This document shows, piece by piece, positions 7,664 through 17,228 of a stretch of DNA of 64,000 nucleotides. Position 1 is the first letter of the stretch; every line of letters begins with the position of its first letter. Origin of the DNA: Lewinellaceae bacterium. GTDB lineage: Bacteria > Bacteroidota > Bacteroidia > Chitinophagales > Saprospiraceae. A program made the translations under genes and the position numbers. Below the pieces are notes generated by a model. That model searched no databases, was not told where the DNA came from, and worked only from the letters and a program-made list of their open reading frames with translations. The stretch lies in assembly GCA_020636005.1 (NCBI GenBank), contig JACJYR010000011.1, positions 62,001 to 126,000 on the forward strand. Reading direction: 5' to 3'.

Positions 7664-9949
7664 TTATTTCGACAAGGCGGCTTCGAGTTGGGCCATCCTT
7701 GTTTTGAGGTCGTTCATTTCGGAAAGCTGGGATTGGAGATTGGTTATTTCCGAATGATTGGCGTGAATCTCCGATTTCAAATTTCCAATTTCTTTTTGTT
7801 GCTCCTGCACCGCCTTCACCAGCAGCGGCACAAAGCTCCCATACGCCAGCCCATAATTGTCCACGTCGCTGGTGGGCACATGAAGGCCGCTGAACTGGAA
7901 GTTCAATTCTTTACAAGCCTGCTCTACTTCTTGTGCCAAAAACCCCGTCTGTACCCGTGCCGTGCCTTCGGAATAATCCTGCCCGGCCATGCGCTGCTGG
8001 CGGATGCTGTCGGGCATGTTTTGCATTAAATGCTCGTCGAACTTGCGGGTGTCGAACTGGTAGGTCACCGGGCGCAGTTTTTCAATAAAAGCCAAACCCG
8101 GCACGGCGGCGTCGTGGATGTTGAACTTAAAGCGGGCGTCGGAGGGGAAGGTCCAATCCACCTGCCCTTCGATGACGGTGACGGAGCCGTTGCCGATGCG
8201 GACTTTGTTGCTGGCGTTGGCAAAGGCGTAAGAACCTAAGCTGGTCGAATTGACCAAGGGGTTCATATTGAAAGCGTTGGCATAATACCCTACGGCAGTA
8301 TTGTCATGGCCTTCTATCAACATAAGTGCTTCAAATCCAATGGCCGTGTTGTTGTAGCCGCTCGAATCCTGCGATAGCGCTATTTCCCCGATGGCGACGT
8401 TGTTGTGACCAATGGTATTGCTTTGTAGAGCACCTGACCCGATGGCGGTGTTGTAGTTGCCGCTGGTATTGGACAAAAGCGCCTCGCCGCCGATGGCCGT
8501 GTTCACCAATCCACTCACATTGGATTTAAGGGCACTCGTCCCAATGGCGGTATTCCAATTGCCGCTGACATTGAACCTGAGGGCATTCTCTCCAATAGCG
8601 TTGTTGTAGGATCCGGTCACGTTAGAACGAAGGGTATTATTGCCAATAGCGGTATTTCCAGACCCATTGGTGTTGGAAAAAAGCGCTTTACTGCCCACGG
8701 CGGTATTCCCGGTTGCCTCAAAAGCTGAAGACACGTTCAGCCCATTTTTGTACAAGGCTGAATCGCCCACGGCCACGAGGTTGGAGCGGGTCGTATTGCT
8801 GTAAAGGGAATTTGCCCCCAAGGCCACGTTGGAAAAACCCGTCGTGTTGGAGTGCAGTGAAAAATTGCCCTGCGCCGTGTTGTTGCTGCCTGTCGTATTG
8901 GAGTACAGGGACGAATACCCATTGGCCGTGTTGTTGCTGCCCGTCGTATTGGAATACAAAGCCGATGAACCGCCCGCCGTATTTTGGCCGCCGGTGGTGT
9001 TGGAAATTAGGGCAGATAAGCCTGAAGCAGTGTTGTTGCTGCCGGTTGTATTGGCAAACAAGGCATTGTACCCATTGGCGGTGTTGTTGGAGCCGGTCGT
9101 GTTCTTGAACATGGACTGGCTTCCCACGGCGGTGTTGGAAGTGCCGCTCGTATTGAAAAACAGCGATTCCCTTCCGATGGCAGTGTTCGAGGAGCCGGTA
9201 TTGTTTTGTAGGGCCTTGTTGCCCACGGCCGTGTTGCCATTGCCGTTCATGTTGTAACGAAGGGCATCCGTACCAGCAGCGGTGTTTTCGAATCCGGTGG
9301 TATTGGAGTTCAAGGCATTGGCCCCGTGCGCTGTATTGAAATAACCGGTGGTGTTGGCAGCAAGCGCCCCCAAGCCGCCGGCAGTGTTGTAAAACCCATC
9401 TGTGTTGGCGGCAAGTGCATTGCTGCCGAGGGCAGTATTGGCGGAGCCAGTGTTATTGAATGCACCTGCCTGGTTGCCTACGAAGGTATTGGCGTTGATG
9501 CCGTCCAGGATTTCCAGACGGGCCGTGCCGTAGGCATTTTTGCGCAGCACCATGTTCTCCGTGCCGCCGAGGTTGAAACGGATGATGTCTTCATTGGGAT
9601 TGGCTTCCGTCTGCACTTTGGTGTTGCCGTCCACATCCGAAATCTGGGAGGGCATCCCGGTCATACCGCTGCCGATGGCCTGCCACGCCGAGCCATTGTA
9701 AAACCAAAAGCCGTTGGTGTTGGTGTCATAGACGAGCAGCCCGTTGACGGGCGTAGCGATGGCCGTTCTTTGAGCCGTGGTCATGCGGGGCACGAGCATG
9801 CCTTTGTCCGTGGCGCTCACGTCAAGCTGGGCGCTGGCGGCAGGGGCTGCGCCGCTGGCGTTGACGCTGAGGGATTGCTGGATGTTGGATTGGGAATAGG
9901 AAGAAAGGTTTGCCAGAAGGCAAATTGCCAAGGTAAAAAGAGTTTTCAT
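7664..9949 (-). CDS. Secreted tail-fiber-like protein with S74 chaperone domain
   Basis: Protein of 761 aa starting at 9949 with a signal peptide (MKTLFTLAICLLANLSSYSQ). The N-terminal conserved domain (about 25-140) is followed by roughly 23 17-residue repeats (NTTGSNNTANGYxALxS and variants, about 155-570). The C-terminal S74 domain has SDARFK with S603, LRPVTYQFD and FLAQEVEQACKEL, then a coiled coil rich in Leu and Glu to the end. The stretch ASNKVRIGNGSVTVIEG just before the chaperone is identical in the 5320-7377 protein, also nearly so in DNA, pointing to recent duplication or gene conversion of the 3' half. The repeat region has diverged far more than the chaperone, as expected when the fibre shaft evolves under selection while the assembly domain is kept. 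A consensus promoter lies 26 bases upstream. Probably an extracellular trimeric fibre; binding partner unknown. Confidence 0.9.
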   Translation of the reverse strand: MKTLFTLAICLLANLSSYSQSNIQQSLSVNASGAAPAASAQLDVSATDKGMLVPRMTTAQRTAIATPVNGLLVYDTNTNGFWFYNGSAWQAIGSGMTGMPSQISDVDGNTKVQTEANPNEDIIRFNLGGTENMVLRKNAYGTARLEILDGINANTFVGNQAGAFNNTGSANTALGSNALAANTDGFYNTAGGLGALAANTTGYFNTAHGANALNSNTTGFENTAAGTDALRYNMNGNGNTAVGNKALQNNTGSSNTAIGRESLFFNTSGTSNTAVGSQSMFKNTTGSNNTANGYNALFANTTGSNNTASGLSALISNTTGGQNTAGGSSALYSNTTGSNNTANGYSSLYSNTTGSNNTAQGNFSLHSNTTGFSNVALGANSLYSNTTRSNLVAVGDSALYKNGLNVSSAFEATGNTAVGSKALFSNTNGSGNTAIGNNTLRSNVTGSYNNAIGENALRFNVSGNWNTAIGTSALKSNVSGLVNTAIGGEALLSNTSGNYNTAIGSGALQSNTIGHNNVAIGEIALSQDSSGYNNTAIGFEALMLIEGHDNTAVGYYANAFNMNPLVNSTSLGSYAFANASNKVRIGNGSVTVIEGQVDWTFPSDARFKFNIHDAAVPGLAFIEKLRPVTYQFDTRKFDEHLMQNMPDSIRQQRMAGQDYSEGTARVQTGFLAQEVEQACKELNFQFSGLHVPTSDVDNYGLAYGSFVPLLVKAVQEQQKEIGNLKSEIHANHSEITNLQSQLSEMNDLKTRMAQLEAALSK

Positions 9950-9974
9950 TAGGAAGGAATTAAGAAGTGAATGC

Positions 9975-10005
9975 CAAACCTACAAAGACGTTTTTACCTT
10001 GGCAA
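9975..10005 (-). promoter_or_regulatory. Consensus promoter of the 7664-9949 gene
   Basis: On the minus strand: TTG (10003-10005), 20-bp spacer, TAGGTTTG (9975-9982), a full match to the Bacteroidota TTG / TAnnTTTG pattern. The predicted start point leaves a leader of only about 18 bases before the ATG at 9949. Confidence 0.6.
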
Positions 10006-10025
10006 TAGAGCCTTCTGGAATTTAT

Positions 10026-10110
10026 TTTTCCAAAAGGATGCCTGCAGTCTGCAGGGCGGCGGTGATGTTGTCGAGTTGGGAGTTTGGGCCAATACTTTTG
10101 CTTTCTTCTG
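10026..10110 (-). pseudogene. Relic of an S74 gene 3' end
   Basis: The minus strand reads CTCGACAACATCACCGCC, nearly the same as the codons for LDxITAAL at the C-terminus of the 5320 and 23883 proteins, but no open frame connects it to a gene. The rest of the 295-bp gap (9950-10244) holds the promoter above and nothing else recognisable. Confidence 0.6.
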
Positions 10111-10244
10111 CGTGCCGCTTTTTAACTCCAATACCGCTCCCTCCTGTGACGATGTTGACAGTTTCCGCTCCCATTTATTCTTGAAATTTCAGTTATAAAA
10201 TATACCGGGCAATTTCAGGAACAAACAGGTGCCGACAGGAAAAC

Positions 10245-12296
10245 CTACCCACCGCAAGGATCGACATTCACCGTAAACGTACTCCCCGCTTCTACCCCGA
10301 AATTTGCCTGCATATCCACTGAATGATTGGCTTCGAAAATCACATCCTGGCCAGCCGGCACATTACCGTCGGAAGTCAACTGGTAGCCTGCCTGGTAGGT
10401 GCCGGAGTTGATAGTGCCGGTAACGTTTACAGCCAGGGCGGTGTACCCTGTTACATTGCCGTTGGCATCCAGGGTGAAGGTGTACAGCGTGTCCCCAACA
10501 CAAAGGGAATTGATGTGGCCGTTGGCATCACGCCCTACCGGGATGAACGAGCGAGAGAAATTGCCGTTCAGGTCATTAGTGAAAAACAGCGTCGTGTCGC
10601 CGCCCAGGGAATAGATTTCAGCAAAAAACAGCGCCTGGTTGAGCGGTTCGGGCCTGGCCGCATCAAAGCGGATAATGCCCAAATCGAAAGTTTTTTTGCT
10701 GTCGGTGTACCACTGGTTAGAGATAGAAGCGATGAATTCCTGGGGAGCATTGGCGAAAAAACCATCGGGGAGCATGCTCCTTAGGTAGTTCAGGCTGGGG
10801 GTACCTGCCTGGGCCAGCAGCGTGAGCCTTCTGGTATTCAGAACAGTTGAGTTTTGCAAATAAAAAGCATCGACAATGTGGTTCACTTCATGCGCCGACG
10901 CCGAGCAAAAAATGGCGGCTATCCCGTCCGGCACATCGTTGGGAAATTGGTTTTCGGGATACGTACCAATGGGGTCTGAAAAGGAATTGATGGAATAATT
11001 GGTGCCGCTCAGGATACTTGAAACGCCCGGAGGCTGGTCTCCAATATAGTCCGCAAATGACATGCTGCCAATATCGAACAGCGCGGTGGGGGTGTACATG
11101 TACAGTTCGTAGAGATACTCTTTCTGTGGGGAATCCAGCTTCGAGTTGTCGGCCAAAAGTACCGATGCCTGGTCCCAAACGTCGAGGTAGCGCCCTGTCA
11201 GGTTCAGTGTGGTTGCAATTTCCGCCTTCCGTGCTGTGGTCAGCGGCAGGGCATCCCTGATGCTGCGCTGCACCCGTTCCCGCACCCACCCCATGTAACT
11301 TTCCGTATTGCTGTTGTAAACTGTGCCTTTTTTGAAAATGGTTGGGTAGGTATTCGCCAACCCTGTGTAATAGTTGTACATGCTGTCTCGCAACGCATTG
11401 CCCAGCGGCGACTTGTTGGCAATGGCTTTCATGTACAGGTGGGCGTTGACATAGCTGATACGCACCGCTGTGTTGGTCTGCAAGGTGGTTCCAATGTTGG
11501 CGGAATACTCGTTGGTCAGTGAATCAATAACCTGCCGCGCACCGGAAAAGCTCATGCCTTGAGTGGCCGGGTACATAGTCACGAACACAGGATATCCCCC
11601 GACGTTGTGCCCGGCGTCGTAAATGACATCACTGGTCCAACGCACTTGGCACATACTGCCCACGATGTTCATCGGGTAGTCGTCGAGGTTGCCATTCCAC
11701 GACCAGCCCAAGCCCAGCAGGAACAAGCTGCCACCCGCATTGAGATAATCCTGGATCACGGTCAACTCCGCCGCAGTAAACATTCCCCAGGCATTGCCGA
11801 TGACCAGGACGCCCACACCGGTCAGGTCACTGGCTTCGATGGTGCCGGTCAAGTTGCTTACCGTGTATCCTTCATTCGTTAGTTCGGTGACAAGATTGGT
11901 GGCATTGCCGTAGTTCACAAATTCAGTGTGTCCAGAGGTCATTTTGACCGTATTGGTATTCGTATGATCGAGCCAATCAACAGCGTTGCTTACCAGTTTG
12001 AGGTTGTCCGTGACGTATATGTTGGCGTTGGACATGAGGCCCTCATGGCTGACGGCAAATGCCCGGCCCGTGCCCACTATAGAGGCAAGGGCATAAGCTC
12101 CGGGGAAAGTGCCCGTGGCCGGGTCGGCCGCTACGATGGTGACTGGTGCCGTGCCTGTTGGGAAAAGAACACACGGTGCGCCACCCGGAATATAGACGGT
12201 GTCAACATTTGCCACAATGCTTGAATAGTTTTGGGAGAAAAGGGAAGTGGAGCCCAGGAAGCAGGCCATCAGTGTAAATAAAGGGAAAATTTTCAT
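10245..12296 (-). CDS. Secreted HExxH putative zinc metalloprotease with GCX-type C-terminal module
   Basis: Protein of 683 aa with a signal peptide (MKIFPLFTLMACFLGSTSLFSQ). Residues about 30-270 resemble a flavodoxin/glutaminase-like fold: GVGVLVIGNAWG, then AELTVIQDYLNAGGSLFLLGLGW. This arrangement occurs upstream of the catalytic part in M60-like/ImpA-type mucin-active metalloproteases. A helical region follows, then HEVNH at 469-473 in the context AHEVNHIVDAFYL, a good zinc-binding HExxH motif. The terminal 65 residues (VPAGQDVIFEANHSVDMQANF...) are a divergent copy of the shared GCX-type module, ending in Cys-Gly-Gly. I infer a secreted or surface zinc peptidase, possibly acting on glycoproteins. 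The M60-like relation is suggested by architecture only and needs a profile search. It is the first gene of the window with the shared C-terminal module. Confidence 0.7.
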   Translation of the reverse strand: MKIFPLFTLMACFLGSTSLFSQNYSSIVANVDTVYIPGGAPCVLFPTGTAPVTIVAADPATGTFPGAYALASIVGTGRAFAVSHEGLMSNANIYVTDNLKLVSNAVDWLDHTNTNTVKMTSGHTEFVNYGNATNLVTELTNEGYTVSNLTGTIEASDLTGVGVLVIGNAWGMFTAAELTVIQDYLNAGGSLFLLGLGWSWNGNLDDYPMNIVGSMCQVRWTSDVIYDAGHNVGGYPVFVTMYPATQGMSFSGARQVIDSLTNEYSANIGTTLQTNTAVRISYVNAHLYMKAIANKSPLGNALRDSMYNYYTGLANTYPTIFKKGTVYNSNTESYMGWVRERVQRSIRDALPLTTARKAEIATTLNLTGRYLDVWDQASVLLADNSKLDSPQKEYLYELYMYTPTALFDIGSMSFADYIGDQPPGVSSILSGTNYSINSFSDPIGTYPENQFPNDVPDGIAAIFCSASAHEVNHIVDAFYLQNSTVLNTRRLTLLAQAGTPSLNYLRSMLPDGFFANAPQEFIASISNQWYTDSKKTFDLGIIRFDAARPEPLNQALFFAEIYSLGGDTTLFFTNDLNGNFSRSFIPVGRDANGHINSLCVGDTLYTFTLDANGNVTGYTALAVNVTGTINSGTYQAGYQLTSDGNVPAGQDVIFEANHSVDMQANFGVEAGSTFTVNVDPCGG

Positions 12297-12322
12297 TTTG
12301 ATTTTTTTTTAGTAAAATAAAA

Positions 12323-12435
12323 CTAAGGATCGAAGGAAAAATAATCCCGATTTCACATCGGGATTATTTTAAAAAACCCTTCCATTGCTGGGGTTTTCAA
12401 AATTAAAATGGTGAAGTTATTTTTTCATCGTTACT
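12323..12435 (+). repeat. 113-bp intergenic repeat, copy 1
   Basis: Begins TAAGGATCGAAGGAAAAATAA and ends TTTTTTCATCGTTACTAA. It contains the perfect hairpin AATAATCCCGAT / ATCGGGATTATT with loop TTCAC. Related copies lie at 29527-29641, 45783-45897 (reversed) and 56161-56241 (reversed and truncated). The hairpin has an A-run before it and a T-run after it, so it can terminate transcription from either side. Confidence 0.85.
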
Positions 12436-12510
12436 AAAGGTTCTATGATAGTAAGATGATTTGGGACGACGCTTCCCATGGGTTAGTAAAAAAACGCCGT
12501 CACAATAAAA

Positions 12511-12543
12511 GTGGCATGCCCGAGAGTATTCCAGGCATGCCAC
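12511..12543 (-). terminator. Rho-independent terminator of the 12574-14070 gene
   Basis: Perfect 10-bp arms GTGGCATGCC (12511-12520) and GGCATGCCAC (12534-12543), followed on the minus strand by TTTTATTG. It lies 31 bases downstream of the stop codon. Confidence 0.8.
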
Positions 12544-12573
12544 TGCCTTGTTGATTTCTTTTGGAGAAGATGG

Positions 12574-14070
12574 TCAGTTCTTGTCCGTGTACACTGCCGG
12601 GGTCTCTGCTTTTTGTAGGAACAAGGTCTCCAATTTTGCCAAGTGTTGTTTGATATCTTCCATTTCATTGACCTGTGACTTCAACTGATCCACCTCGGCT
12701 TTCAGTTCATCGTTCTCATTTTTCAGCGCCCGAATTGCCTCCACCGTCATCGCATCATAAGTGCCATAAGCCGTTTGCAAATATCCCAATTTGTCCTCCT
12801 CCACCAGCGTGGGGAACACCGCCTGGATGTTCTGCGCCGTGAAGCCATACTGGATGCCTTCGGGGCGCTTCGAGCCGGTCTTGTCGTCGTTCCATTCGTA
12901 GGTGACGCCATGCAGGGCGAGCAGGTTTTGGAGCATCAGTTGGCTGTTGAGCGGCTGGATGTTCTTTTTTAGGCGGGCATCAGAGTTGGCAAGCCATTCG
13001 CCAGGGGTTGCTTTGGAGGCTTCGCCTTCCACTTCAAGCTTATTGGTAACGGGCAACCGGGAAAGCCCTAATTTCCCATTGATGCGCACCAGGTTGTTGT
13101 TGAATTCGCCGTAAATCAGCGCCCCGGTGTTGTCGGCAGCCGAGTTTTCGATGTAAAGCTTATCGCTACCCAGTTCGTTGGTGCCTGCGCTCTGCCCGAT
13201 GAATACGTTGCCAATCCCGGCCACGTTCAAGGCGCCGGCCCCATGCCCAACGTATGTATTGCTGACGCCCGTTTCGTTGAACTGACCTGCATAGCGGCCC
13301 AGGAAGGTATTGAAGGAGCCAGTGGTCGTGTTGATGCCGGTGAAGCTGCCCAGGAAAGTGTTTTCGCCGCCGCTGGACGTGTTCTTCCCGGCGAAGGCCC
13401 CGACGAAAGTATTGTCGCCACTGGTATTGTACCGGCCCGCCTCCTGGCCGATAAAAGTGTTGGAAAAGTTGGCCGTGCCCATTTCCCCGGCGGCAAAGCC
13501 AATGGATGTGTTCCCATTGCCGGTCTTGTTTTGACGGCCTGCATTTTCCCCTATCAAAATGTTCGCAATACCCGTGCTGGTACTATCCCCGGCATGATCC
13601 CCCAATGAGATATTGCCACTGCTGCCGGGAAACAACACCTGGGTGCGGTCATACGGGGTGTTTTTCCGCACAACCAGGCGCTCGCTGCCCGCCAGATCCA
13701 TGCGGATGACATCCTCGTTGGGGCTTTCCTCCACCTGTATTTTGGTATTGCCATCGGCATCGGCCAGTCGAACTGGCGTTGACAGGTCGGCCCATGCAGT
13801 GCCGCCGAAAAACCAGAAACTGCCCTTGTCTGTGTCGAACACGAGCAGGCCGGTGGCAGGCGAGGTAATAGCCATGCGCTGCGCCGTCGTCATGCGTGGC
13901 ACGAGCATGCCCTGGGTCGTGCTCTGCACGTCGAGCATGGCGCTGGTGTTGGGCTGCGAGCCGTCGCTGTTCACGCTGGTAGGCATTTGGATGTTGGAGT
14001 TGCTTTGGGAAAAAAGACAGCAGGAGGCCATCAGCAAGAGGGCCAGGGTCAGGGTGTACTGTGTGTTCAT
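12574..14070 (-). CDS. Secreted tail-fiber-like protein with S74 chaperone domain (second subtype)
   Basis: Protein of 498 aa. The start at 14070 (MNTQYTLTLALLLMASCCLFSQ) gives a signal peptide; the open frame runs to 14130 without one. The N-terminal domain is shared with the other fibre proteins (SAMLDVQSTTQGMLVPRMTT, FWFFGGTAWADL). The head repeats are a different series of about 15-17 residues (NTFVGAFAGKNTSSG, NTFLGRYAGQFNETG), about 160-310. The S74 domain starts at NSDARLKKNI with S363 and continues as LALHGVTYEW, YGFTAQNIQAVFP and a long Leu/Glu coiled coil, ending in a short polar tail. It belongs to the more common 'SDxRLKKNI' type of S74 domain rather than the 'SDARFKFN' type of its neighbours, so it is an older paralogue. 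Confidence 0.88.
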   Translation of the reverse strand: MNTQYTLTLALLLMASCCLFSQSNSNIQMPTSVNSDGSQPNTSAMLDVQSTTQGMLVPRMTTAQRMAITSPATGLLVFDTDKGSFWFFGGTAWADLSTPVRLADADGNTKIQVEESPNEDVIRMDLAGSERLVVRKNTPYDRTQVLFPGSSGNISLGDHAGDSTSTGIANILIGENAGRQNKTGNGNTSIGFAAGEMGTANFSNTFIGQEAGRYNTSGDNTFVGAFAGKNTSSGGENTFLGSFTGINTTTGSFNTFLGRYAGQFNETGVSNTYVGHGAGALNVAGIGNVFIGQSAGTNELGSDKLYIENSAADNTGALIYGEFNNNLVRINGKLGLSRLPVTNKLEVEGEASKATPGEWLANSDARLKKNIQPLNSQLMLQNLLALHGVTYEWNDDKTGSKRPEGIQYGFTAQNIQAVFPTLVEEDKLGYLQTAYGTYDAMTVEAIRALKNENDELKAEVDQLKSQVNEMEDIKQHLAKLETLFLQKAETPAVYTDKN

Positions 14071-14169
14071 GTTGTGATTTTTTTTGTGCTTGGTTAAAAA
14101 GAGGCGCAAGATAGGTTTTTGGAACAACAATACATTTAACAGCCCTGGTTAGCGTTTGGGCAAAAAAAT

Positions 14170-14201
14170 GGGGCAAACCAGCAGATGTACTGATTTGCCC
14201 C
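14170..14201 (-). terminator. Terminator hairpin, family GGGGCAAACCA, copy 1
   Basis: GGGGCAAACCAG pairs with CTGATTTGCCCC (one mismatch). On the minus strand it follows the stop at 14248 by 46 bases and runs into a T-tract (the A7 at 14162-14168). Nearly the same sequence recurs at 40842-40873 and 45930-45960. Confidence 0.75.
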
Positions 14202-14247
14202 AAAGGAAATAATATTGAAAGACAAGTCGTAAGCTATGCCTGGTTGA

Positions 14248-16953
14248 CTACGGAATGCAGGCTTCTATCAAGGCCTCCAGCTCACCACCTGTTTGTACTT
14301 CAAAATTTGCCAACAACTCAATGCTGTTGCCAGCCCTAAAAGATACCACCGATCCACTCTGGACCGTACCGTCTGAGGTGATATCCATGGCTGCCTTATA
14401 GGTGCCGGTAGCGATAATCCCCGGAACGGCAAGCGTGCTTGGACAGGCGCTCCCGTCGTCGTCCAGGATGGTGCCCGTGGCCGTGGCCGTGGCAATGTCC
14501 GTTCCGCAGTCAGGCGCAGCCGTCAGGGTGACGGTGAATTCTTCGTTCGGCTCTATATCCGTATCGCCGCTTACATTGATGGTGATGGTCTCGGATGTGG
14601 AGGCGGCCATAAAGGTCACGCTCCCCGTTGGCAAGGTACCGCCAAAGTCTGCTGCATCGGCTGGATTGGCACCGGAGCCTGTCACGGCGTAGTTCACCGT
14701 CGTGGTGCCTGTTGTGAGGCCGCCGCGCGTCACAGTAAAGGTAAAAGCAGTCGTGCCGGCGTTGCCCTCCGCCTTGCTGGCATCGGTGGCTGCGATGGAC
14801 ACGGTGGGCCGGGCATTGGTGTTGCCAAGGGTATTCTGCCCACAGGTAGCATACCAGGTGCTGCCAATTTTCTGGACAGAGCTTCCCGCCGGTGTGCTGC
14901 CGCCTTGCACGGCTACGACGTCCGTACTGGTCTGGCCGTTGGCCGGGCCGTTAGTAGCGGCAAAGCTGCCCTCATAGCTGAGGAACTCGAACGCCGTGCC
15001 GCTGCAGCTCAGGGCAAAGCCATCCGGTGACCCGTTTTGCAGCACAACTGCCCAAGTGTAGTAAGTATATGTACCGTCATTCGTGCCCACCGTCAGGTTG
15101 TTCAGGGTATTGCTGCCATAGGTAGCGCCGTCACCTCCGTTGTACAGGGAAACGGTGATGTTGGACAGTGGTGTGGCGGTAAAAGTGTTCAACACGGCCA
15201 CTTCGATGAACTCGCCAACGTCCGTGCCGACATTGTCATAGTGGAACTCGTTGATAAAAACGTCCGATGCTGTCGGGCAGGCGGTATCGTCATTCTGGAT
15301 GGTTCCGTCCGCAGTTCCTGTGGTGATGGTAGCATTGACGGGGTTGGAGAGGGTGACCGTGAACCCTTCATTCGGCTCTAAAGTGAAGTCGCCCGAAACG
15401 TTCACCGTAATGGTAGCAGTCATTTCGCTGGCGGCAAAGTTGACCATGCCCGAAGGGAGTGTTCCACCAAAGTCGGCTGCATCCGCCGGGTCGGCACCGG
15501 AGCCGGTGACGGCGTAGTCGGCTGAGGAAGCACCCGATATATTGCCGGTACGGGTCACCGTAAAAGTAAAGGGCGTCGTACCGGTATTCCCTTCCGCCTT
15601 GTTGGCATCGGTGGCGGCGATGGCCAGTTCTGTCACCGTTGCATCGTCGTCAATGATGTTACCATCGGCCGTAGCTGTGGAAATGGTAGCGTTGACAGGG
15701 TTGGACAGGGTGACGGTGAAACCTTCGTTGGGTTCCACATTGGTGTCGCCCGAAACGTCAATGGTAATAGTAGCCGTCGTTTGGTTGGCAGCAAAGTTGA
15801 CCATGCCCGTGGGCAGGGTGCCGCCAAAGTCGGCCGCATCGGCCGGGCTGGCACCGGAGCCGGTGACGGCATAGTCGGCTGAGCAGGCACTTGTCAGGAT
15901 GCCCGTGCGGGTGACGGTGAAGGTGAAGGGGGTCGTGCCGGCATTGCCCTCTGCCTTGCTGGCATCGGTGGCGGCAATGGCCAGGATTGCAATGGTGGCA
16001 TCGTCGTCGAGGATGGTGCCGTTGGCCGTGGCCGTAGTGATGTCGGGGTTACAGTTTAGGACGGGGGCCAGGGTCACCGTGAAGTCTTCGTCCGTCTCCA
16101 CTGTCACGTCGCCGCTGACGTTGATGGTGATGACCTCGGAAGTAGATCCTGTCAGGAAGGTCACGCTGCCCGAGGGCAGGGTGCCGCCAAAATCCGCCGC
16201 ATCGGCCGGGTTGGCCCCCGATCCGGTCACAGCATAGTTCACCGTTGTGGAGCCTGTTGTCAGGCCGCCGCGCGTCACGGTAAAAGTAAAGGCAGTATTG
16301 CCGGCATTGCCCTCCGCCTTGTTGGCATCGGTGGCGGCAATCGAGATGGTGGGCCGTGCGTTGGTGCTGCCCTTGGTATTCTGCCCGCAGGTACCATACC
16401 AGGTGCTGCCGATTTTCTGGATGGAACTGCCCGCCGGCGCATTGCCGGATTGGACGGCGATAACGTCCACGCTGGTCTGCCCATTGGCCGGCCCATCGGT
16501 GGCCATGAAGCTGCCCTCGTAGCTGAGAAACTCGAACGCCGTGCCCATGCAGCTCAGGGCGAAGCCGTCAGGGGCCCCGTTTTGCAGGGTTACGTCCAAA
16601 TAATAATAAGTGTAGGTACCGTCATCCATACCCACGGTAAAATTATTGAGGGTATTGCCGCCGGTATAGCTAGCACCGTTGCTGCCATTGTAGAGCGTCA
16701 GGGTGATATCCGATAGGGTAACGGGGAAGCTGTTCAGCACGGCCACTTCGACGAACTCGCCGACATCCGTGCCGGTGTTGTCGTAGTGGAATTCGCTGAT
16801 AAACACTTCTGTAGCGGTGGGGCAAACCATGCAAGCGGCGGGCAGCGGGCCGCCAGGGTTTGCGTGTGAAACAGTGTTTGCCAGTCCTTTGGTAAGACTG
16901 AACATGAACAACAGGGCAGCAAAAGCTGTGCAGGAGTGGGAAAAATTTTTCAT
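14248..16953 (-). CDS. Secreted lamin-tail-like / Calx-beta multidomain protein with GCX-type C-terminal module
   Basis: Protein of 901 aa from the ATG at 16953 (MKNFSHSCTAFAALLFMF); an in-frame ATG at 16971 adds six residues. After the signal peptide the order is a lamin-tail-like domain (about 45-205, VFISEFHYDNTGTDVGEFVEV), three Calx-beta domains (about 206-555, each beginning I-x-AATDANKAEGN), a second lamin-tail-like domain (about 560-715, VFINEFHYDNVGTDVGEFIEV), a fourth Calx-beta domain (about 717-830), and the shared C-terminal module (about 836-901, ending EACIP). The two lamin-tail/Calx halves are clearly an internal duplication, visible also in the DNA. Calx-beta domains usually bind calcium and stiffen extracellular rods. 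No catalytic motif was seen. Probably a surface adhesion or matrix protein (inference). Confidence 0.85.
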   Translation of the reverse strand: MKNFSHSCTAFAALLFMFSLTKGLANTVSHANPGGPLPAACMVCPTATEVFISEFHYDNTGTDVGEFVEVAVLNSFPVTLSDITLTLYNGSNGASYTGGNTLNNFTVGMDDGTYTYYYLDVTLQNGAPDGFALSCMGTAFEFLSYEGSFMATDGPANGQTSVDVIAVQSGNAPAGSSIQKIGSTWYGTCGQNTKGSTNARPTISIAATDANKAEGNAGNTAFTFTVTRGGLTTGSTTVNYAVTGSGANPADAADFGGTLPSGSVTFLTGSTSEVITINVSGDVTVETDEDFTVTLAPVLNCNPDITTATANGTILDDDATIAILAIAATDASKAEGNAGTTPFTFTVTRTGILTSACSADYAVTGSGASPADAADFGGTLPTGMVNFAANQTTATITIDVSGDTNVEPNEGFTVTLSNPVNATISTATADGNIIDDDATVTELAIAATDANKAEGNTGTTPFTFTVTRTGNISGASSADYAVTGSGADPADAADFGGTLPSGMVNFAASEMTATITVNVSGDFTLEPNEGFTVTLSNPVNATITTGTADGTIQNDDTACPTASDVFINEFHYDNVGTDVGEFIEVAVLNTFTATPLSNITVSLYNGGDGATYGSNTLNNLTVGTNDGTYTYYTWAVVLQNGSPDGFALSCSGTAFEFLSYEGSFAATNGPANGQTSTDVVAVQGGSTPAGSSVQKIGSTWYATCGQNTLGNTNARPTVSIAATDASKAEGNAGTTAFTFTVTRGGLTTGTTTVNYAVTGSGANPADAADFGGTLPTGSVTFMAASTSETITINVSGDTDIEPNEEFTVTLTAAPDCGTDIATATATGTILDDDGSACPSTLAVPGIIATGTYKAAMDITSDGTVQSGSVVSFRAGNSIELLANFEVQTGGELEALIEACIP

Positions 16954-17228
16954 GGTAAAATGGTTATTCATTTTAAAAATTTAAGTTTTTAAGGAAACAA
17001 GGTTCTTCTCGAAGATTTTTGGCAGGATTCCAGGCGGCAAGTATATCCAGGCTCTAAAGTAATTGGTGCAACCGTTGCCCCACGATGCTTTCCCCCAAAT
17101 TTTGGCGCATTGCCATCAAATTTTATACAGGGTTAACACAAGGATAAAATGCCATTTGGCCAACACCCACAAATGTACCCATACTGTTTTGTTTCAAGGC
17201 AAACTAACGGAGGAAAAGTAGCTAACAA

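Noticed and set aside
5320..9949. 51-bp periodic repeats taken as a CRISPR array or minisatellite
   Set aside because: Periodicity is the 17-codon protein repeat, units are diverged at the DNA level, in frame throughout, with no spacers.
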